Assembly: GCF_013978595.1 (NCBI RefSeq)
Contig: NZ_JACDTZ010000002.1
Location: 407,605-471,604 of the forward strand
DNA from: Corynebacterium haematomassiliense
Lineage (GTDB): Bacteria; Actinomycetota; Actinomycetes; Mycobacteriales; Mycobacteriaceae
DNA length: 64,000 nt
Direction of reading: 5' to 3'
Within the stretch, counting starts at the first letter, position 1. Each line of letters starts with the position of its first letter. This document shows, piece by piece, positions 43,554-52,157 of the stretch. A program made the translations under genes and the position numbers. Under the pieces are notes generated by a model. That model saw nothing but the letters and a program-made list of their open reading frames with translations, did no database searches and had not been told where the DNA came from.

Positions 43554-43881
43554 AAACAACTTCACACACAGCCCCCGCCACACAAACCCCCATGGTTTGT
43601 GCGGCGGGTGCCTTTGCTTTTGTCATGCCCGAACCCTTCCCAGGTGCCGGCTGGTGGGGTGGCCTACACAGCTGTCCGCATTGCGGACAACCTGATCTGT
43701 GCCCATCATTGGCGGGAACCCACGTATGCCCGCACCGGTCGAAACTCCGCATTGCGGACAACCAGACCACCACCAACAATGGGTGGGCACCAACGAAACG
43801 TTTTGCGGACTCCGCATTGCGGACAACCACCCCACCACCAAGGATGGGTGCACACCAACGAACCTGCCGGCCGGGAAGTAA

Positions 43882-43968
43882 GTGTCTCGTAAAACCTGAC
43901 AACACCGTTTTGCGACCTGGGGAAACACAGAGCGAAAACCGCTCCCTCGTCAACTTCTACGAGAACAC
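43882..43968 (+). repeat. Stem-enclosed element containing CGACCTGGGGAAA (copy A)
   Basis: GTGTCTCGTA (43882-43891) can pair with TACGAGAACAC (43958-43968) with one bulge. CGACCTGGGGAAA lies inside at 43913-43925. It is located between repeat units 3 and 4. Confidence 0.4.
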
Positions 43969-44041
43969 CCCAGCCGGACGCTAGCGGACTCCGCATTGCG
44001 GACAACAACCGCGTCACCCATCATTGGTGTCCCCCCGCGAA

Positions 44042-44120
44042 TTGTACGAATCGACAAAACAATCTCTTCGCCGGAGCATCGACCTGGGGAAATGCGCTGC
44101 CGATGCCGATTCGTGCACAA
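44042..44120 (+). repeat. Stem-enclosed element containing CGACCTGGGGAAA (copy B)
   Basis: Outer arms TTGTACGAATCG (44042-44053) and CGATTCGTGCACAA (44107-44120) pair over 12 bp with a two-base bulge. Inner arms GCATCG (44076-44081) and CGATGC (44101-44106) also pair and abut the conserved word at 44080-44092. Located between repeat units 4 and 5. Confidence 0.45.
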
Positions 44121-44326
44121 CCGATACGCGGATGATGCTGCCTGGGCGCATCTTGCGGGGCCAGGACCACCTTCCGGACTCCGCAATGCGGACAACAGCA
44201 TCGACACCAACAATGGGTGCAGGGCAACCAGATTCCGCAGGCAGGGTTTTGGCCAAAAAGAGTTCCGCGGCCGATCCGATTCGGGATCTGACGCGGGTGG
44301 AAGGGCGAGTGTTTCGCTCGAGAACG

Positions 44327-44971
44327 CTAGAGCTCCAGCATCGAGTTCTTGGACTGCTCGACAAGCTCGGCCTTCTTGCGGGCGCGCTCGAGCGTGGACC
44401 ACTGGTCCTGGGGGATCGACTTCCGGGCGGAAGCCACAACTGCCTCATCGGGCGTGCCCCAGGCGATGGGCATTGGGGTGATGGTCTGCCAGTGCTGTTG
44501 GTCGCGAGCCGAGCGTTGCGCGCCCACGGCTGCGACCGGCACCTTTGTGCCGACCTTGTCGGAGGTGTTGGGGAGCGGCTGCATCACTCGGGAGGTGATG
44601 GCCCAACGCGGCGGCAGGGCAGGATCCACGTTGAGGTTCACCAGCGCGGTTAGGGTCACCGTCGTGCCGGCGCGCTCGGTGATGATGGCGGGGGCGAGGG
44701 GGTTGGAGTCGTAGATCTCCTGGGTCTTGCCCACGCTGCGGGGGATCAGGAGCGCCACCACCAGCATCAAAATGCCGAACAGCACCGCGCCGAAGCTGCC
44801 GAGCCAGTGCCACGGCGAGGACGAGTCCACCAGGAACCACACGGCGACGCCGACGATCACGGAGATAACAAAGATCGCGATGCCCGAGGCGACGAGGCTG
44901 CGGGTGTCGCGCACCATTTCGTTGTGCTGCTTCGCAAAGTCCTCGTCGACGTCGAACTTGAATACCTTCAT
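44327..44971 (-). CDS. DUF3239 family membrane protein
   Basis: 214 residues. The start MKVFKFDVDEDFAKQHNEMV and two adjacent membrane helices (about 29-75) precede a soluble C-terminal domain. The pattern is that of a small corynebacterial family annotated as DUF3239, of unknown function. In-frame starts at 44980 and 44989 add three or six residues, and ribosome-binding sites do not decide between them. It is downstream of the helicase gene on the same strand, 20 bp away. Confidence 0.72.
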   Translation of the reverse strand: MKVFKFDVDEDFAKQHNEMVRDTRSLVASGIAIFVISVIVGVAVWFLVDSSSPWHWLGSFGAVLFGILMLVVALLIPRSVGKTQEIYDSNPLAPAIITERAGTTVTLTALVNLNVDPALPPRWAITSRVMQPLPNTSDKVGTKVPVAAVGAQRSARDQQHWQTITPMPIAWGTPDEAVVASARKSIPQDQWSTLERARKKAELVEQSKNSMLEL

Positions 44972-44991
44972 GCCACTCATGGCATACAAGT

Positions 44992-46632
44992 CTAAAGGTC
45001 GGCGGCGTCGACCAACCGGTACGCGTAGCCCTGTTCGGCCAGGAATCGTTGCCGATGCATGGCGTACTCGGAGTCGAGGGTGTCGCGGGCGACGACGGTG
45101 TAGAACACGGCTTCCGCGCCGTCGGATTTCGGACGCAAGAGCCGCCCCAGGCGCTGCGCTTCTTCTTGCCGGGATCCGAAGGTGCCGGAGACCTGGATCG
45201 CCACGGCGGCTTCGGGCAGGTCGATGGAGAAGTTGGCCACCTTGGACACCACCAGGGTGGAGATTTCCCCGTCGCGGAAGGCTTGGAAGGCCTCCTCGCG
45301 CTTTTTGGTGGTGGTTTTGCCGTCGACGAGGGGAGCGTCGATACGCGATGCGATCTCCTCTAACTGCTCCACATACGCGCCGATGATCAGGGTCTGCTGT
45401 CCCTTGTGCGTTGCAAGAAGCTTATCGACGACTTCCAGCTTGCCCGCCGAACAGGCCGCCAGACGGTAGCGCTCGCGGGTTTCGGCGGTGGCGTAGGTGA
45501 GGCGCTCCTCGTCGGTGAGTGTGGTGCGGACCTCGACGCATTCGGCGGTGGCGATGTGGCCGGCCATCTCGAGTTCTTTCCATGGGGCGTCGTAACGCTT
45601 TGGCCCGATGAGGGAGAAGACGTCGTCTTCGCGGCCGTCCTCGCGTACGAGGGTCGCCGTGAGCCCCAGGCGGCGGCGGGACTGGAGGTCGGCGGCCATG
45701 CGGAAGACGGGGGCGGGGAGGAGGTGGACCTCGTCGTAGATGATCAGGCCCCAGTCGCGGGAGTCGAAAAGTTCGAGCGCGCGGTATTCGCTCTTGGTCT
45801 TGCGGGTGACCACCTGGTAGGTGGCGATGGTGACGGGGCGGATTTCCTTCTTCTCGCCGGAGTACTCGCCGATCTCCTCGGGCGTGAGGGTGGTGCGGCG
45901 CAGCAGCTCGTCGCGCCACTGACGGCCGGCGACGGTGTTGGTGACCAGGATCAACGTGGTGGTCTGCGCCTGCGCCATCGATGCGGCGCCGACGATGGTT
46001 TTGCCGGCGCCGCAGGGCAGCACCACCACGCCGGAGCCGCCCTCCCAGAAGGATTCGGCGGCGTACTGCTGGTAGTCGCGCAGCTCCCAGCCGTCGTGGT
46101 TCAACGCGATCGGGTGGGACTCGCCGTCGACGTAGCCGGCCAGGTCCTCCACCGGCCAGCCGAGCTTGGTCAGCTCCTGCTTGATCTGGCCCCGGGCGGA
46201 GGGGTGGACGGGGGCGGTGGTGTCGTCGATAGGCTTCGCTATGAGCGGCTGGATTTTCTTGCTGCGGGTGACCTCGGTGAGGATCGCGGGGTCGTCCGCC
46301 TCTAGGATCAGCCCGTGGGCGGGGTGTTTGACCAGCTTGAGGCGGCCGTAGCGGGCCATGGTTTCGGCGATGTCGACGAGCAGCGCCTGCGGCACCGGGA
46401 AGCGGGAGTAGCGCTCGAGCACGTCCACGGCCTGCTCGGCGTCGAAGCCGGCGGCGCGGGCGTTCCACAGCGCCAGGGGTGTGATGCGGTAGGTGTGGAT
46501 GTGCTCGGGCGCGCGCTCGAGCTCCGCGAACGGGGCGAGCGCGGCGCGGGCCTTGGGCGCGTCCGGGTGCGCGACTTCGAGCAGGACGGTCTTGTCCGAT
46601 TGGACGATCAGGGGGCCGTCGCCGAGAGCCAT
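44992..46632 (-). CDS. DNA repair helicase XPB (ERCC3 family)
   Basis: 546 residues of the actinobacterial XPB family. After an N-terminal domain (about 1-180) come superfamily 2 helicase motifs: Walker A PCGAGKT at 206-212, DEVH at 300-303, and the XPB-specific RED motif in LVREDGREDD (about 328-337). The last is followed by the thumb-like segment and the C-terminal RecA domain with QRLGRLLRP. It is a 3'-5' helicase related to the eukaryotic repair/transcription factor; its bacterial role is not settled. A helicase-associated protein of the type often neighbouring it is encoded 5.5 kb away at 52154-54211. Confidence 0.94.
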   Translation of the reverse strand: MALGDGPLIVQSDKTVLLEVAHPDAPKARAALAPFAELERAPEHIHTYRITPLALWNARAAGFDAEQAVDVLERYSRFPVPQALLVDIAETMARYGRLKLVKHPAHGLILEADDPAILTEVTRSKKIQPLIAKPIDDTTAPVHPSARGQIKQELTKLGWPVEDLAGYVDGESHPIALNHDGWELRDYQQYAAESFWEGGSGVVVLPCGAGKTIVGAASMAQAQTTTLILVTNTVAGRQWRDELLRRTTLTPEEIGEYSGEKKEIRPVTIATYQVVTRKTKSEYRALELFDSRDWGLIIYDEVHLLPAPVFRMAADLQSRRRLGLTATLVREDGREDDVFSLIGPKRYDAPWKELEMAGHIATAECVEVRTTLTDEERLTYATAETRERYRLAACSAGKLEVVDKLLATHKGQQTLIIGAYVEQLEEIASRIDAPLVDGKTTTKKREEAFQAFRDGEISTLVVSKVANFSIDLPEAAVAIQVSGTFGSRQEEAQRLGRLLRPKSDGAEAVFYTVVARDTLDSEYAMHRQRFLAEQGYAYRLVDAADL

Positions 46633-46653
46633 GCGATCTACTCCTTCGTGTTA

Positions 46654-46672
46654 GTAGGACTTGGTAGTCTAC
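46654..46672. promoter_or_regulatory. Operator-like palindrome before parD
   Basis: GTAGGACT and AGTCTAC (46654-46661 and 46666-46672) form an inverted repeat with one extra base, ending six bases before the parD ATG. This is the expected place for autorepression by the antitoxin-toxin complex. Confidence 0.4.
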
Positions 46673-46677
46673 GGTGC

Positions 46678-46932
46678 ATGGCTGCGAAAAACACATCCGT
46701 TGTACTCGGCGAACGCTACGACAAATTCATTGCAGAGCTGCTTCACGACGGCCGCTACGCCTCCGCCAGCGAAGTCCTGCGCGAGGGCCTGCGGCTGGTG
46801 GAGGAGCGAGAGAGGAAATTCGCTCTTCTTAACGCCGCGCTTGAAAAGGGGGAAAACAGCGAAGTCGTCCAGGACTTTGACCCGGGAGCGTTTATAGAGC
46901 GAATGAAGAACGAGCATGAAATATCGGCTTAG
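46678..46932 (+). CDS. parD: Type II antitoxin, ParD family
   Basis: 84 residues: an N-terminal ribbon-helix-helix DNA-binding part (NTSVVLGERYDKFIAELLHDGRYASASEVLREGLRLVEE, cited as YASASEVLREGLRLVEE) and an acidic C-terminal tail that would wrap the toxin. Its end overlaps the toxin start by 17 bases, the usual antitoxin-first coupling. It neutralises ParE and represses the operon. Divergent from the XPB helicase gene. Confidence 0.9.
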   Translation: MAAKNTSVVLGERYDKFIAELLHDGRYASASEVLREGLRLVEERERKFALLNAALEKGENSEVVQDFDPGAFIERMKNEHEISA

Positions 46933-47209
46933 GCGCCAGGCAGAGGTCGATCTCGAAGAAATTTGGTCCTACACGGCCACACGATGGGGGCTGGATCAAG
47001 CTGAACGATATGTTGGCGGGATTCTCCAGATGCTGGACTTCATCAGCGAAAATCCACGGCTCGGGCGATGGGCGGACGAAGTGCGCCCTGGCTACCGGAA
47101 GAAAGCGATAGGAAGCCACATCATCTTCTACCGTGAACAGGACGCTGCGATCGATGTGGTCCGTGTGCTTCACCAAAGTATGGATCTAGTGATGCACATC
47201 GACCCCTAG
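46916..47209 (+). CDS. parE: Type II toxin, ParE/RelE superfamily
   Basis: 97 residues with the ParE fold pattern: MKYRLRRQAEVDLEEIWSYT at the start, ERYVGGILQMLDFISENPRLGR, and C-terminal strands YRKKAIGSHIIFYREQ and IDVVRVLHQSMDL. ParE toxins poison DNA gyrase, but some relatives act on other targets. It converges with the ABC permease gene, overlapping its stop by four bases. Confidence 0.9.
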   Translation: MKYRLRRQAEVDLEEIWSYTATRWGLDQAERYVGGILQMLDFISENPRLGRWADEVRPGYRKKAIGSHIIFYREQDAAIDVVRVLHQSMDLVMHIDP

Positions 47210-48408
47210 CCCCTGCGCAGCAGCTGCGACCACTTGGTCACGCTGCCGTTGTTCAGGATCGTGCGCTTGTAGATGCGGGCGGCGGCCCACACGGCCAGCG
47301 CCGTCGCCAAGGCCGCGAGGACAAACGAGCCGGCCAGCTGCAGCGCGGTGAAGTCTCCGGCCGCGTACGACAGCGGCGCGGCGAAGATGGAAAACGGCGG
47401 GATCCAGCTCATCACCTGCATCCACGTGGCGTCGGTGTTCATCCAGCCGAAGCCGGGGATATAGGCGGAAGCCATGATGAGCAGCAGGATCGGCATCTGG
47501 GTGGACTGCAGGTCCTCGGTGCGCTGCACCATCGCGCCGGCCGCGGCGTAGAGGGCGCCGAAGAACAGCATGGCCAGAAGCCACGCGATCAGCAGGACGG
47601 GGAGGACGGACCAGTCGAACGCGATGTCGTCCACGAGCCCGGAAACCTTCAGCCCAACGCCGCCGACGATCAGCAGCACGGCGGTGGCGAGGAAGCCCAG
47701 CACGAGCGTGCCCAGCAGCTTGCCCGCCAGGAAATCCAGCGGGCGCACGGAGGCCAGCACGAGCTCAACCACGCGGGAGGACTTCTCCTCGGTCACGCGG
47801 CTTCCCACCTGGGCGGCGAAGGTGATCACGGTGAAGATCACCACCATCAGCGCCACGAACGTGGTGAGCAGGCGGAGCAGTTGCTGCTCGAAGTCTTCGC
47901 CGCTGGCCTCGTCCACGTCCACCGGCACGATGTCGATGCTGCGGGACGCCGCCTCGTAATCCGCGGGCGAAATGCCCAGCGTGTTCAACGTTTCGGCGCG
48001 GGTGTAGCTGTCGGCGAGCGCCTCCATTCCCTCCATGAGGCCCGCCGACGGGGTGCCGTCCGAGATCACTTCCCACTGGTCGCCCTCGGCCACTAGCGCG
48101 GCCTTGACGTCGCCGTCGCGCACCAACTGCACTGCGTCGTCGCGGCTCGCAGTTTCGCGGGCGTCGTACCCGGCGCCGTCGAGCAGTTGCTTATCGACGC
48201 CTACGGTCGCCACCGCAGTCTTTGCATCGCCGCCGTCAGCGTCGTCCTTGCTCTTCTGCCAAGAGGCGAAGCCGATGAAGCCGACCATGGCCAGAAGCAG
48301 GATGACGAAGGTGATGACCACGCCCTTCTTCAGCAGCAAGATCTGGATCTCGCGCGCCGCGGTGGTGGTGATCGTGTGCATGGGTGAGTAGGCGTTTTGG
48401 GTAGCCAT
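47206..48408 (-). CDS. ABC-2 type exporter permease (NatB/YhaP-like)
   Basis: 400 residues: one N-terminal membrane helix (about 30-50), a large extracytoplasmic domain (to about 190), then five to six helices ending in RIYKRTILNNGSV. This is the NatB-type arrangement, with the EEKSSRVVELVLASVRPLDFLAGK motif (cited as EEKSSRVVELVLASVRP) typical of the family. The ATG at 48408 overlaps the ATPase stop (TAATG). The substrate could be Na+, a peptide or a drug and cannot be decided. Confidence 0.88.
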   Translation of the reverse strand: MATQNAYSPMHTITTTAAREIQILLLKKGVVITFVILLLAMVGFIGFASWQKSKDDADGGDAKTAVATVGVDKQLLDGAGYDARETASRDDAVQLVRDGDVKAALVAEGDQWEVISDGTPSAGLMEGMEALADSYTRAETLNTLGISPADYEAASRSIDIVPVDVDEASGEDFEQQLLRLLTTFVALMVVIFTVITFAAQVGSRVTEEKSSRVVELVLASVRPLDFLAGKLLGTLVLGFLATAVLLIVGGVGLKVSGLVDDIAFDWSVLPVLLIAWLLAMLFFGALYAAAGAMVQRTEDLQSTQMPILLLIMASAYIPGFGWMNTDATWMQVMSWIPPFSIFAAPLSYAAGDFTALQLAGSFVLAALATALAVWAAARIYKRTILNNGSVTKWSQLLRRG

Positions 48409-49286
48409 TACTGCACAACCTCCTTGAACAGGTCGGCCAGGTCGGGCACGACGCGGGTGAACTCGTGGACGGGGCCTGCGGCCATGGCGGCCTGCAGGAT
48501 GCGCTGGTCGTCCTGGACGCTCGGGGCTTCGAGGATGACGTGGGTGGCGGAGTCGTCGATAAGCGAAATGCCCTCCGGGATCCAGCCGCGGGCTTGAGTG
48601 CCCACCCTGAAGCGGATGGGGCCGTGGGCGCGCAGCTCGTCGACGGTGCCTTCGGCGACCATGCGGCCGCGGGTGACAATGCCGATGCGGTCGCACAGCC
48701 GCTGCACCAGATCCAGCTGGTGGGAGGAGAAGATGACGGGCACGCCGGCGCGGGCGCGGTCGGTGAGCATCGTGCTCATCACGTCCACGGCGACGGGGTC
48801 GAGGCCGGAGAACGGCTCGTCCAGGATGAGGATGTCGGGGTCGTGGATGAGGCTCGCGGCGAGCTGGACGCGCTGCTGGTTGCCCAGGGAGAGGTCGTCG
48901 AGCTTGTCGTTCACGCGCTCGCCCAAACCGAGCTCCTCGAGCAGCTCGGTGCCGCGCTGCTTGGCGGCTTTGCCGTCGACGCCGTGCAGCTTGGCCAGAA
49001 AGACCAGTTGCTCCAGGATCTTTTCTTTGCCGTACAGGCCGCGCTCCTCGGGCATGTAGCCGATGCGGCGGCGGGTGTCGTCGTCAAGCGGGCGGCCGTC
49101 GAGAAGCACCTCGCCCGAGTCAGCGGCGAGCACGCCGAGGGCGATGCGCATCGTGGTGGACTTGCCGGCGCCGTTGGAGCCGACGAAGCCGTACATTTCG
49201 CCGTCGTGGACGGTGAAACTCATGCCGTCGAGTGCTTGGACGTCGCCGAAGCGCTTGTTCAGGTCGCGGATTTCGATTGTGGTCAC
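48408..49286 (-). CDS. ABC exporter ATP-binding protein (NatA-like)
   Basis: 292 residues. Walker A GSNGAGKST, signature LSLGNQQRVQL (the GNQQR variant of NatA/YhaQ proteins), Walker B ILILDEPFSGLDP and the switch His in SSHQLDLV. A C-terminal DUF4162-like domain follows. The GTG at 49286 starts VTTIEIRDLNKRFG, a normal N-terminus. No ribosome-binding site is seen, so the transcript may be leaderless. Paired with the permease gene. Confidence 0.9.
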   Translation of the reverse strand: MTTIEIRDLNKRFGDVQALDGMSFTVHDGEMYGFVGSNGAGKSTTMRIALGVLAADSGEVLLDGRPLDDDTRRRIGYMPEERGLYGKEKILEQLVFLAKLHGVDGKAAKQRGTELLEELGLGERVNDKLDDLSLGNQQRVQLAASLIHDPDILILDEPFSGLDPVAVDVMSTMLTDRARAGVPVIFSSHQLDLVQRLCDRIGIVTRGRMVAEGTVDELRAHGPIRFRVGTQARGWIPEGISLIDDSATHVILEAPSVQDDQRILQAAMAAGPVHEFTRVVPDLADLFKEVVQ

Positions 49287-49340
49287 ACGTCGAAAATAAC
49301 AAAAGATAGGCCAGCGGGTGCAGGGGTCTAGCATGGATTT

Positions 49341-52157
49341 ATGACCACAACCATTTCCTCCCCCGCAGAGCATTTATCCCGCGAACTCGGCTCCGACCAG
49401 GCGCTTTCCACCCGCCCGATCGACCGGATCAAGTACGCCCACGACGCGTCCCACTTCCTCTACACCCCGGACGTGGTGGTGGAGGCCCGCACCGCCCACG
49501 ACGTGGCGGCCGCTTTCCGCGCCTCGGCGGCATCCGGTGCCCCGGTGGTGCTGCGCGGCGGCGGCACCTCACTGTCCGGCCAGGCCGGCGGCGCGGGCAT
49601 GCTCGTGGACGTGCGCAAGCACTTCCGCGGCGTGGAGGTCCTCGACGGCGGCAAGCGCGTGCGCGTCCAGCCTGGCTCCACGGTGCGCCAGGTCAACGCC
49701 CACCTCGCCCCGTACGGCCGCAAGATCGGCCCGGACCCGGCGTCCGAGGGCGCGGCGACGATGGGCGGCGTGATCGCCAACAACTCCTCCGGCATGGCCT
49801 GCGGCACGCAGTACAACACCTACAACACCATCGAATCGATGACGTTCGTGCTGCCCTCCGGCACCGTCATCAACACGGCGCATAAGGACGCGGAGGCGCA
49901 GTTTGCGCGGGAAGAGGCGGAGCTCGTCGCAAAGCTGGAGCGCCTCAAGCGGCGCGTGCGGGAGAACAAGGAATCCGTGGACACCATCGAGCGCCACTTC
50001 GCGCTGAAGAACACGATGGGCTACTCGTTGAATGCGTTCCTGGTCTACGAGTCGCCCCTGGACATTTTCATGCACCTGCTGGTCGCGTCCGAGGGCACGC
50101 TCGCGTTCATCGCGGAGGCCGTGCTGCGCACCATCGAGGTGCCGAAACTGAAGACCACCACCATCGCGGTGTACCCGACGCTGGACGCGGCGACGCGCTC
50201 GCTGCCAGCGCTGTTCGACTCGAAGGCCGCCACGCTTGAGCTGATGGACTCGCGCTCCATCAAGGTCGGCCGCACCTTCGACTCGGTGCCAGAACAGATC
50301 ACCGGCTTCGAACTGTCCGGCCAGGCGGCGCTGCTCATCGAGTACCACGCAAACGAGGCCGACGAGCTGCGCGAATACGAAGCCGCCGGCGCGAAGCTGC
50401 TGGAAGGCTTCGACCTGCAGACCCCGGCGGCATTTACCACCGACGCCGCCGAGGCCGCCAAGGCCTGGGCCTTCCGCAAGGGCCTTTACGCTCAGGTCGC
50501 CGAGGCGCGCCCGTCCGGCACCACCGCGCTGCTCGAGGACATCGCCGTGCCCGTGGGCGACCTCGCGGACACGTGCGGCGGGTTGCAGCAGCTTTTCGAC
50601 GCCTACCGCTACGACGACGCCGTCATCTTCGGCCACGCCAAAGACGGCAACATCCACTTCCTCATCACCGACCGCTTCGAAGGCGACGAGAACCTGTCCC
50701 GCTATGACGGCTTCAACGAGGAGATGGTCGACCTCGTGCTCGGCGCCGGCGGCAACCTGAAGGCCGAGCACGGCACCGGGCGTGTGATGGCGCCGTACGT
50801 GCGCCGCCAGTACGGCGAGGAACTCTACGAGGTCATGGTGGAGCTCAAGCGCGCCGCCGACCCGCGCGGGGTGATGAACCCGGGCGTGATCATCACCGAC
50901 GACGAGCGCGAGCACATGAAGAACTTCAAGCTCAACCCGCAGGTGGAAGACGAGATCGACTCGTGCGTGGAGTGCGGCTACTGCGAGCCGGTGTGCCCCT
51001 CGCGCGACATCACCATGACCCCGCGCCAGCGCATCGTGGTGCGCCGTGCCCGCGCGAAGGCGATCCAGGAAGGCGACACCGAGCTGGTCAAGCACCTCGA
51101 CGAGGCCTACCAGTACGACGGCATCGACACCTGCGCCGTGGACTCGATGTGCGTGACCGCCTGCCCGGTGAAGATCGATACCGGCAAGTTCATCAAATCC
51201 CTGCGTCGCGGCCAAGCGGGCGCTACGGAATCCGCCGGCTGGGCGGCCGCGGCAAAGGCGTGGGGCCCGGGCAACACGCTGGCCTCGGCGGCGTTGACCG
51301 GCGCCTACTACATGCCGACCAAACTGGTGCAGAAGGTCACCGACGTCGCCCGCGCCCTGGTGGGCGAGGACACTGTGCCGCAGTACCGCCCCGAGCTGTC
51401 CAAGGGCGGTCAGAAGCGCTCCAAGGCGTTCGGCACCCGGATCGGCGCGCCGGGAGCGGAGCCCGCCGGCGTGTTCGTCCCCGCCTGCGTGAACTCCATG
51501 TTCGGCCCGCAGGGCGACGGCGTCGGCGCCTCCGAGGCGTTCGCGAAACTGGTGGAGCGCGCCGGGCTCGCGCTCGTCGTCCCGGAGGGGATTGACGGGA
51601 TGTGCTGCGGGACCCCGTGGGCGTCGAAAGGCATGAGCACCGGCAACGACATCATGCAGCGCCGGGTCAACGACCAGCTCATCGCCGCCACCGACGGCGG
51701 GCGCCTGCCGGTGGTCGTGGACGCGTCCAGCTGCACGCACGGCTTCCGCGACATGGCCGAGGGCATCGGCATCACCGTCATCGACGCCATCGAGTTCGTC
51801 GAGGACCAGGTGCTCGAGCGCCTCGAGGTCAAGCACAAGGTGGACTCTGTGACGTTGCACCCGACGTGTTCGGCGACGCACCTTGGGATCGTCGATACGC
51901 TCGCGCGCGTCGCGGGTGCCGCGGCTGAGGACGTGCGCTTGCCCGCCGAGTGGAACTGCTGCGGCTACGCGGGCGACCGCGGCATGCTGCACCCGGAGCT
52001 GACCCACGCGGCGACGAAGCGCGAGGCGGCGCAGGCCGAGGAGCTGGGCTCCGCGACGCATGCGTCGTCCAACCGCACCTGCGAGCTGGGCTTGACTGCC
52101 GCGACCGGCAAGGATTACGAGCACATTCTGGAGATTCTCGAGCGCGTCAGCCGCTAG
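49341..52157 (+). CDS. FAD-linked dehydrogenase with 4Fe-4S and CCG domains (D-lactate/glycolate oxidase type)
   Basis: 938 residues. The order is a PCMH-type FAD-binding domain (about 40-270, RGGGTSLSGQAGGAGMLVDV, with PDPASEGAATMGGVIANNSSG, cited in parts), the GlcD/Dld C-terminal FAD domain (HAKDGNIHF), two 4Fe-4S motifs (CVECGYCEPVCP and CAVDSMCVTACP) and two cysteine-rich CCG domains (GMCCGTPW, WNCCGYAGDRG). It is a membrane-associated 2-hydroxyacid dehydrogenase passing electrons to quinone. D-lactate is the commonest substrate of this fusion type, but it is not proved here. It is divergent from the ABC exporter and converges on the helicase-associated gene. Confidence 0.9.
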   Translation: MTTTISSPAEHLSRELGSDQALSTRPIDRIKYAHDASHFLYTPDVVVEARTAHDVAAAFRASAASGAPVVLRGGGTSLSGQAGGAGMLVDVRKHFRGVEVLDGGKRVRVQPGSTVRQVNAHLAPYGRKIGPDPASEGAATMGGVIANNSSGMACGTQYNTYNTIESMTFVLPSGTVINTAHKDAEAQFAREEAELVAKLERLKRRVRENKESVDTIERHFALKNTMGYSLNAFLVYESPLDIFMHLLVASEGTLAFIAEAVLRTIEVPKLKTTTIAVYPTLDAATRSLPALFDSKAATLELMDSRSIKVGRTFDSVPEQITGFELSGQAALLIEYHANEADELREYEAAGAKLLEGFDLQTPAAFTTDAAEAAKAWAFRKGLYAQVAEARPSGTTALLEDIAVPVGDLADTCGGLQQLFDAYRYDDAVIFGHAKDGNIHFLITDRFEGDENLSRYDGFNEEMVDLVLGAGGNLKAEHGTGRVMAPYVRRQYGEELYEVMVELKRAADPRGVMNPGVIITDDEREHMKNFKLNPQVEDEIDSCVECGYCEPVCPSRDITMTPRQRIVVRRARAKAIQEGDTELVKHLDEAYQYDGIDTCAVDSMCVTACPVKIDTGKFIKSLRRGQAGATESAGWAAAAKAWGPGNTLASAALTGAYYMPTKLVQKVTDVARALVGEDTVPQYRPELSKGGQKRSKAFGTRIGAPGAEPAGVFVPACVNSMFGPQGDGVGASEAFAKLVERAGLALVVPEGIDGMCCGTPWASKGMSTGNDIMQRRVNDQLIAATDGGRLPVVVDASSCTHGFRDMAEGIGITVIDAIEFVEDQVLERLEVKHKVDSVTLHPTCSATHLGIVDTLARVAGAAAEDVRLPAEWNCCGYAGDRGMLHPELTHAATKREAAQAEELGSATHASSNRTCELGLTAATGKDYEHILEILERVSR

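Larger units (their letters stand above)
43675..44219 (+). repeat. Five copies of a 40-bp composite palindromic repeat
   Basis: Units lie at 43675-43714, 43746-43785, 43811-43850, 43990-44029 and 44180-44219. Each is a 13-bp palindrome TCCGCATTGCGGA (TCCGCAATGCGGA in the last), then exactly 12 bases starting CAAC, then a 15-base semi-palindrome (CACCAACAATGGGTG in units 2 and 5, CACCAAGGATGGGTG in 3, CACCCATCATTGGTG in 4, a variant in 1). The second part is inverted in units 1 and 4. The whole 43554-44326 stretch holds no supported gene. Function unknown. Confidence 0.8.

Noticed and set aside
43675..44219. CRISPR array downstream of the rRNA operon
   Set aside because: Repeats are palindromic with irregular distances (71, 65, 179 and 190 bp), no uniform spacers and no cas genes nearby.
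49569..52124. Very long antisense open frames (851 residues here; also 12224-13735, 5542-7113 and 18094-19524)
   Set aside because: They lie fully opposite well-supported genes, have Arg/His/Val-biased translations without domains, and arise from GC-rich codon bias.
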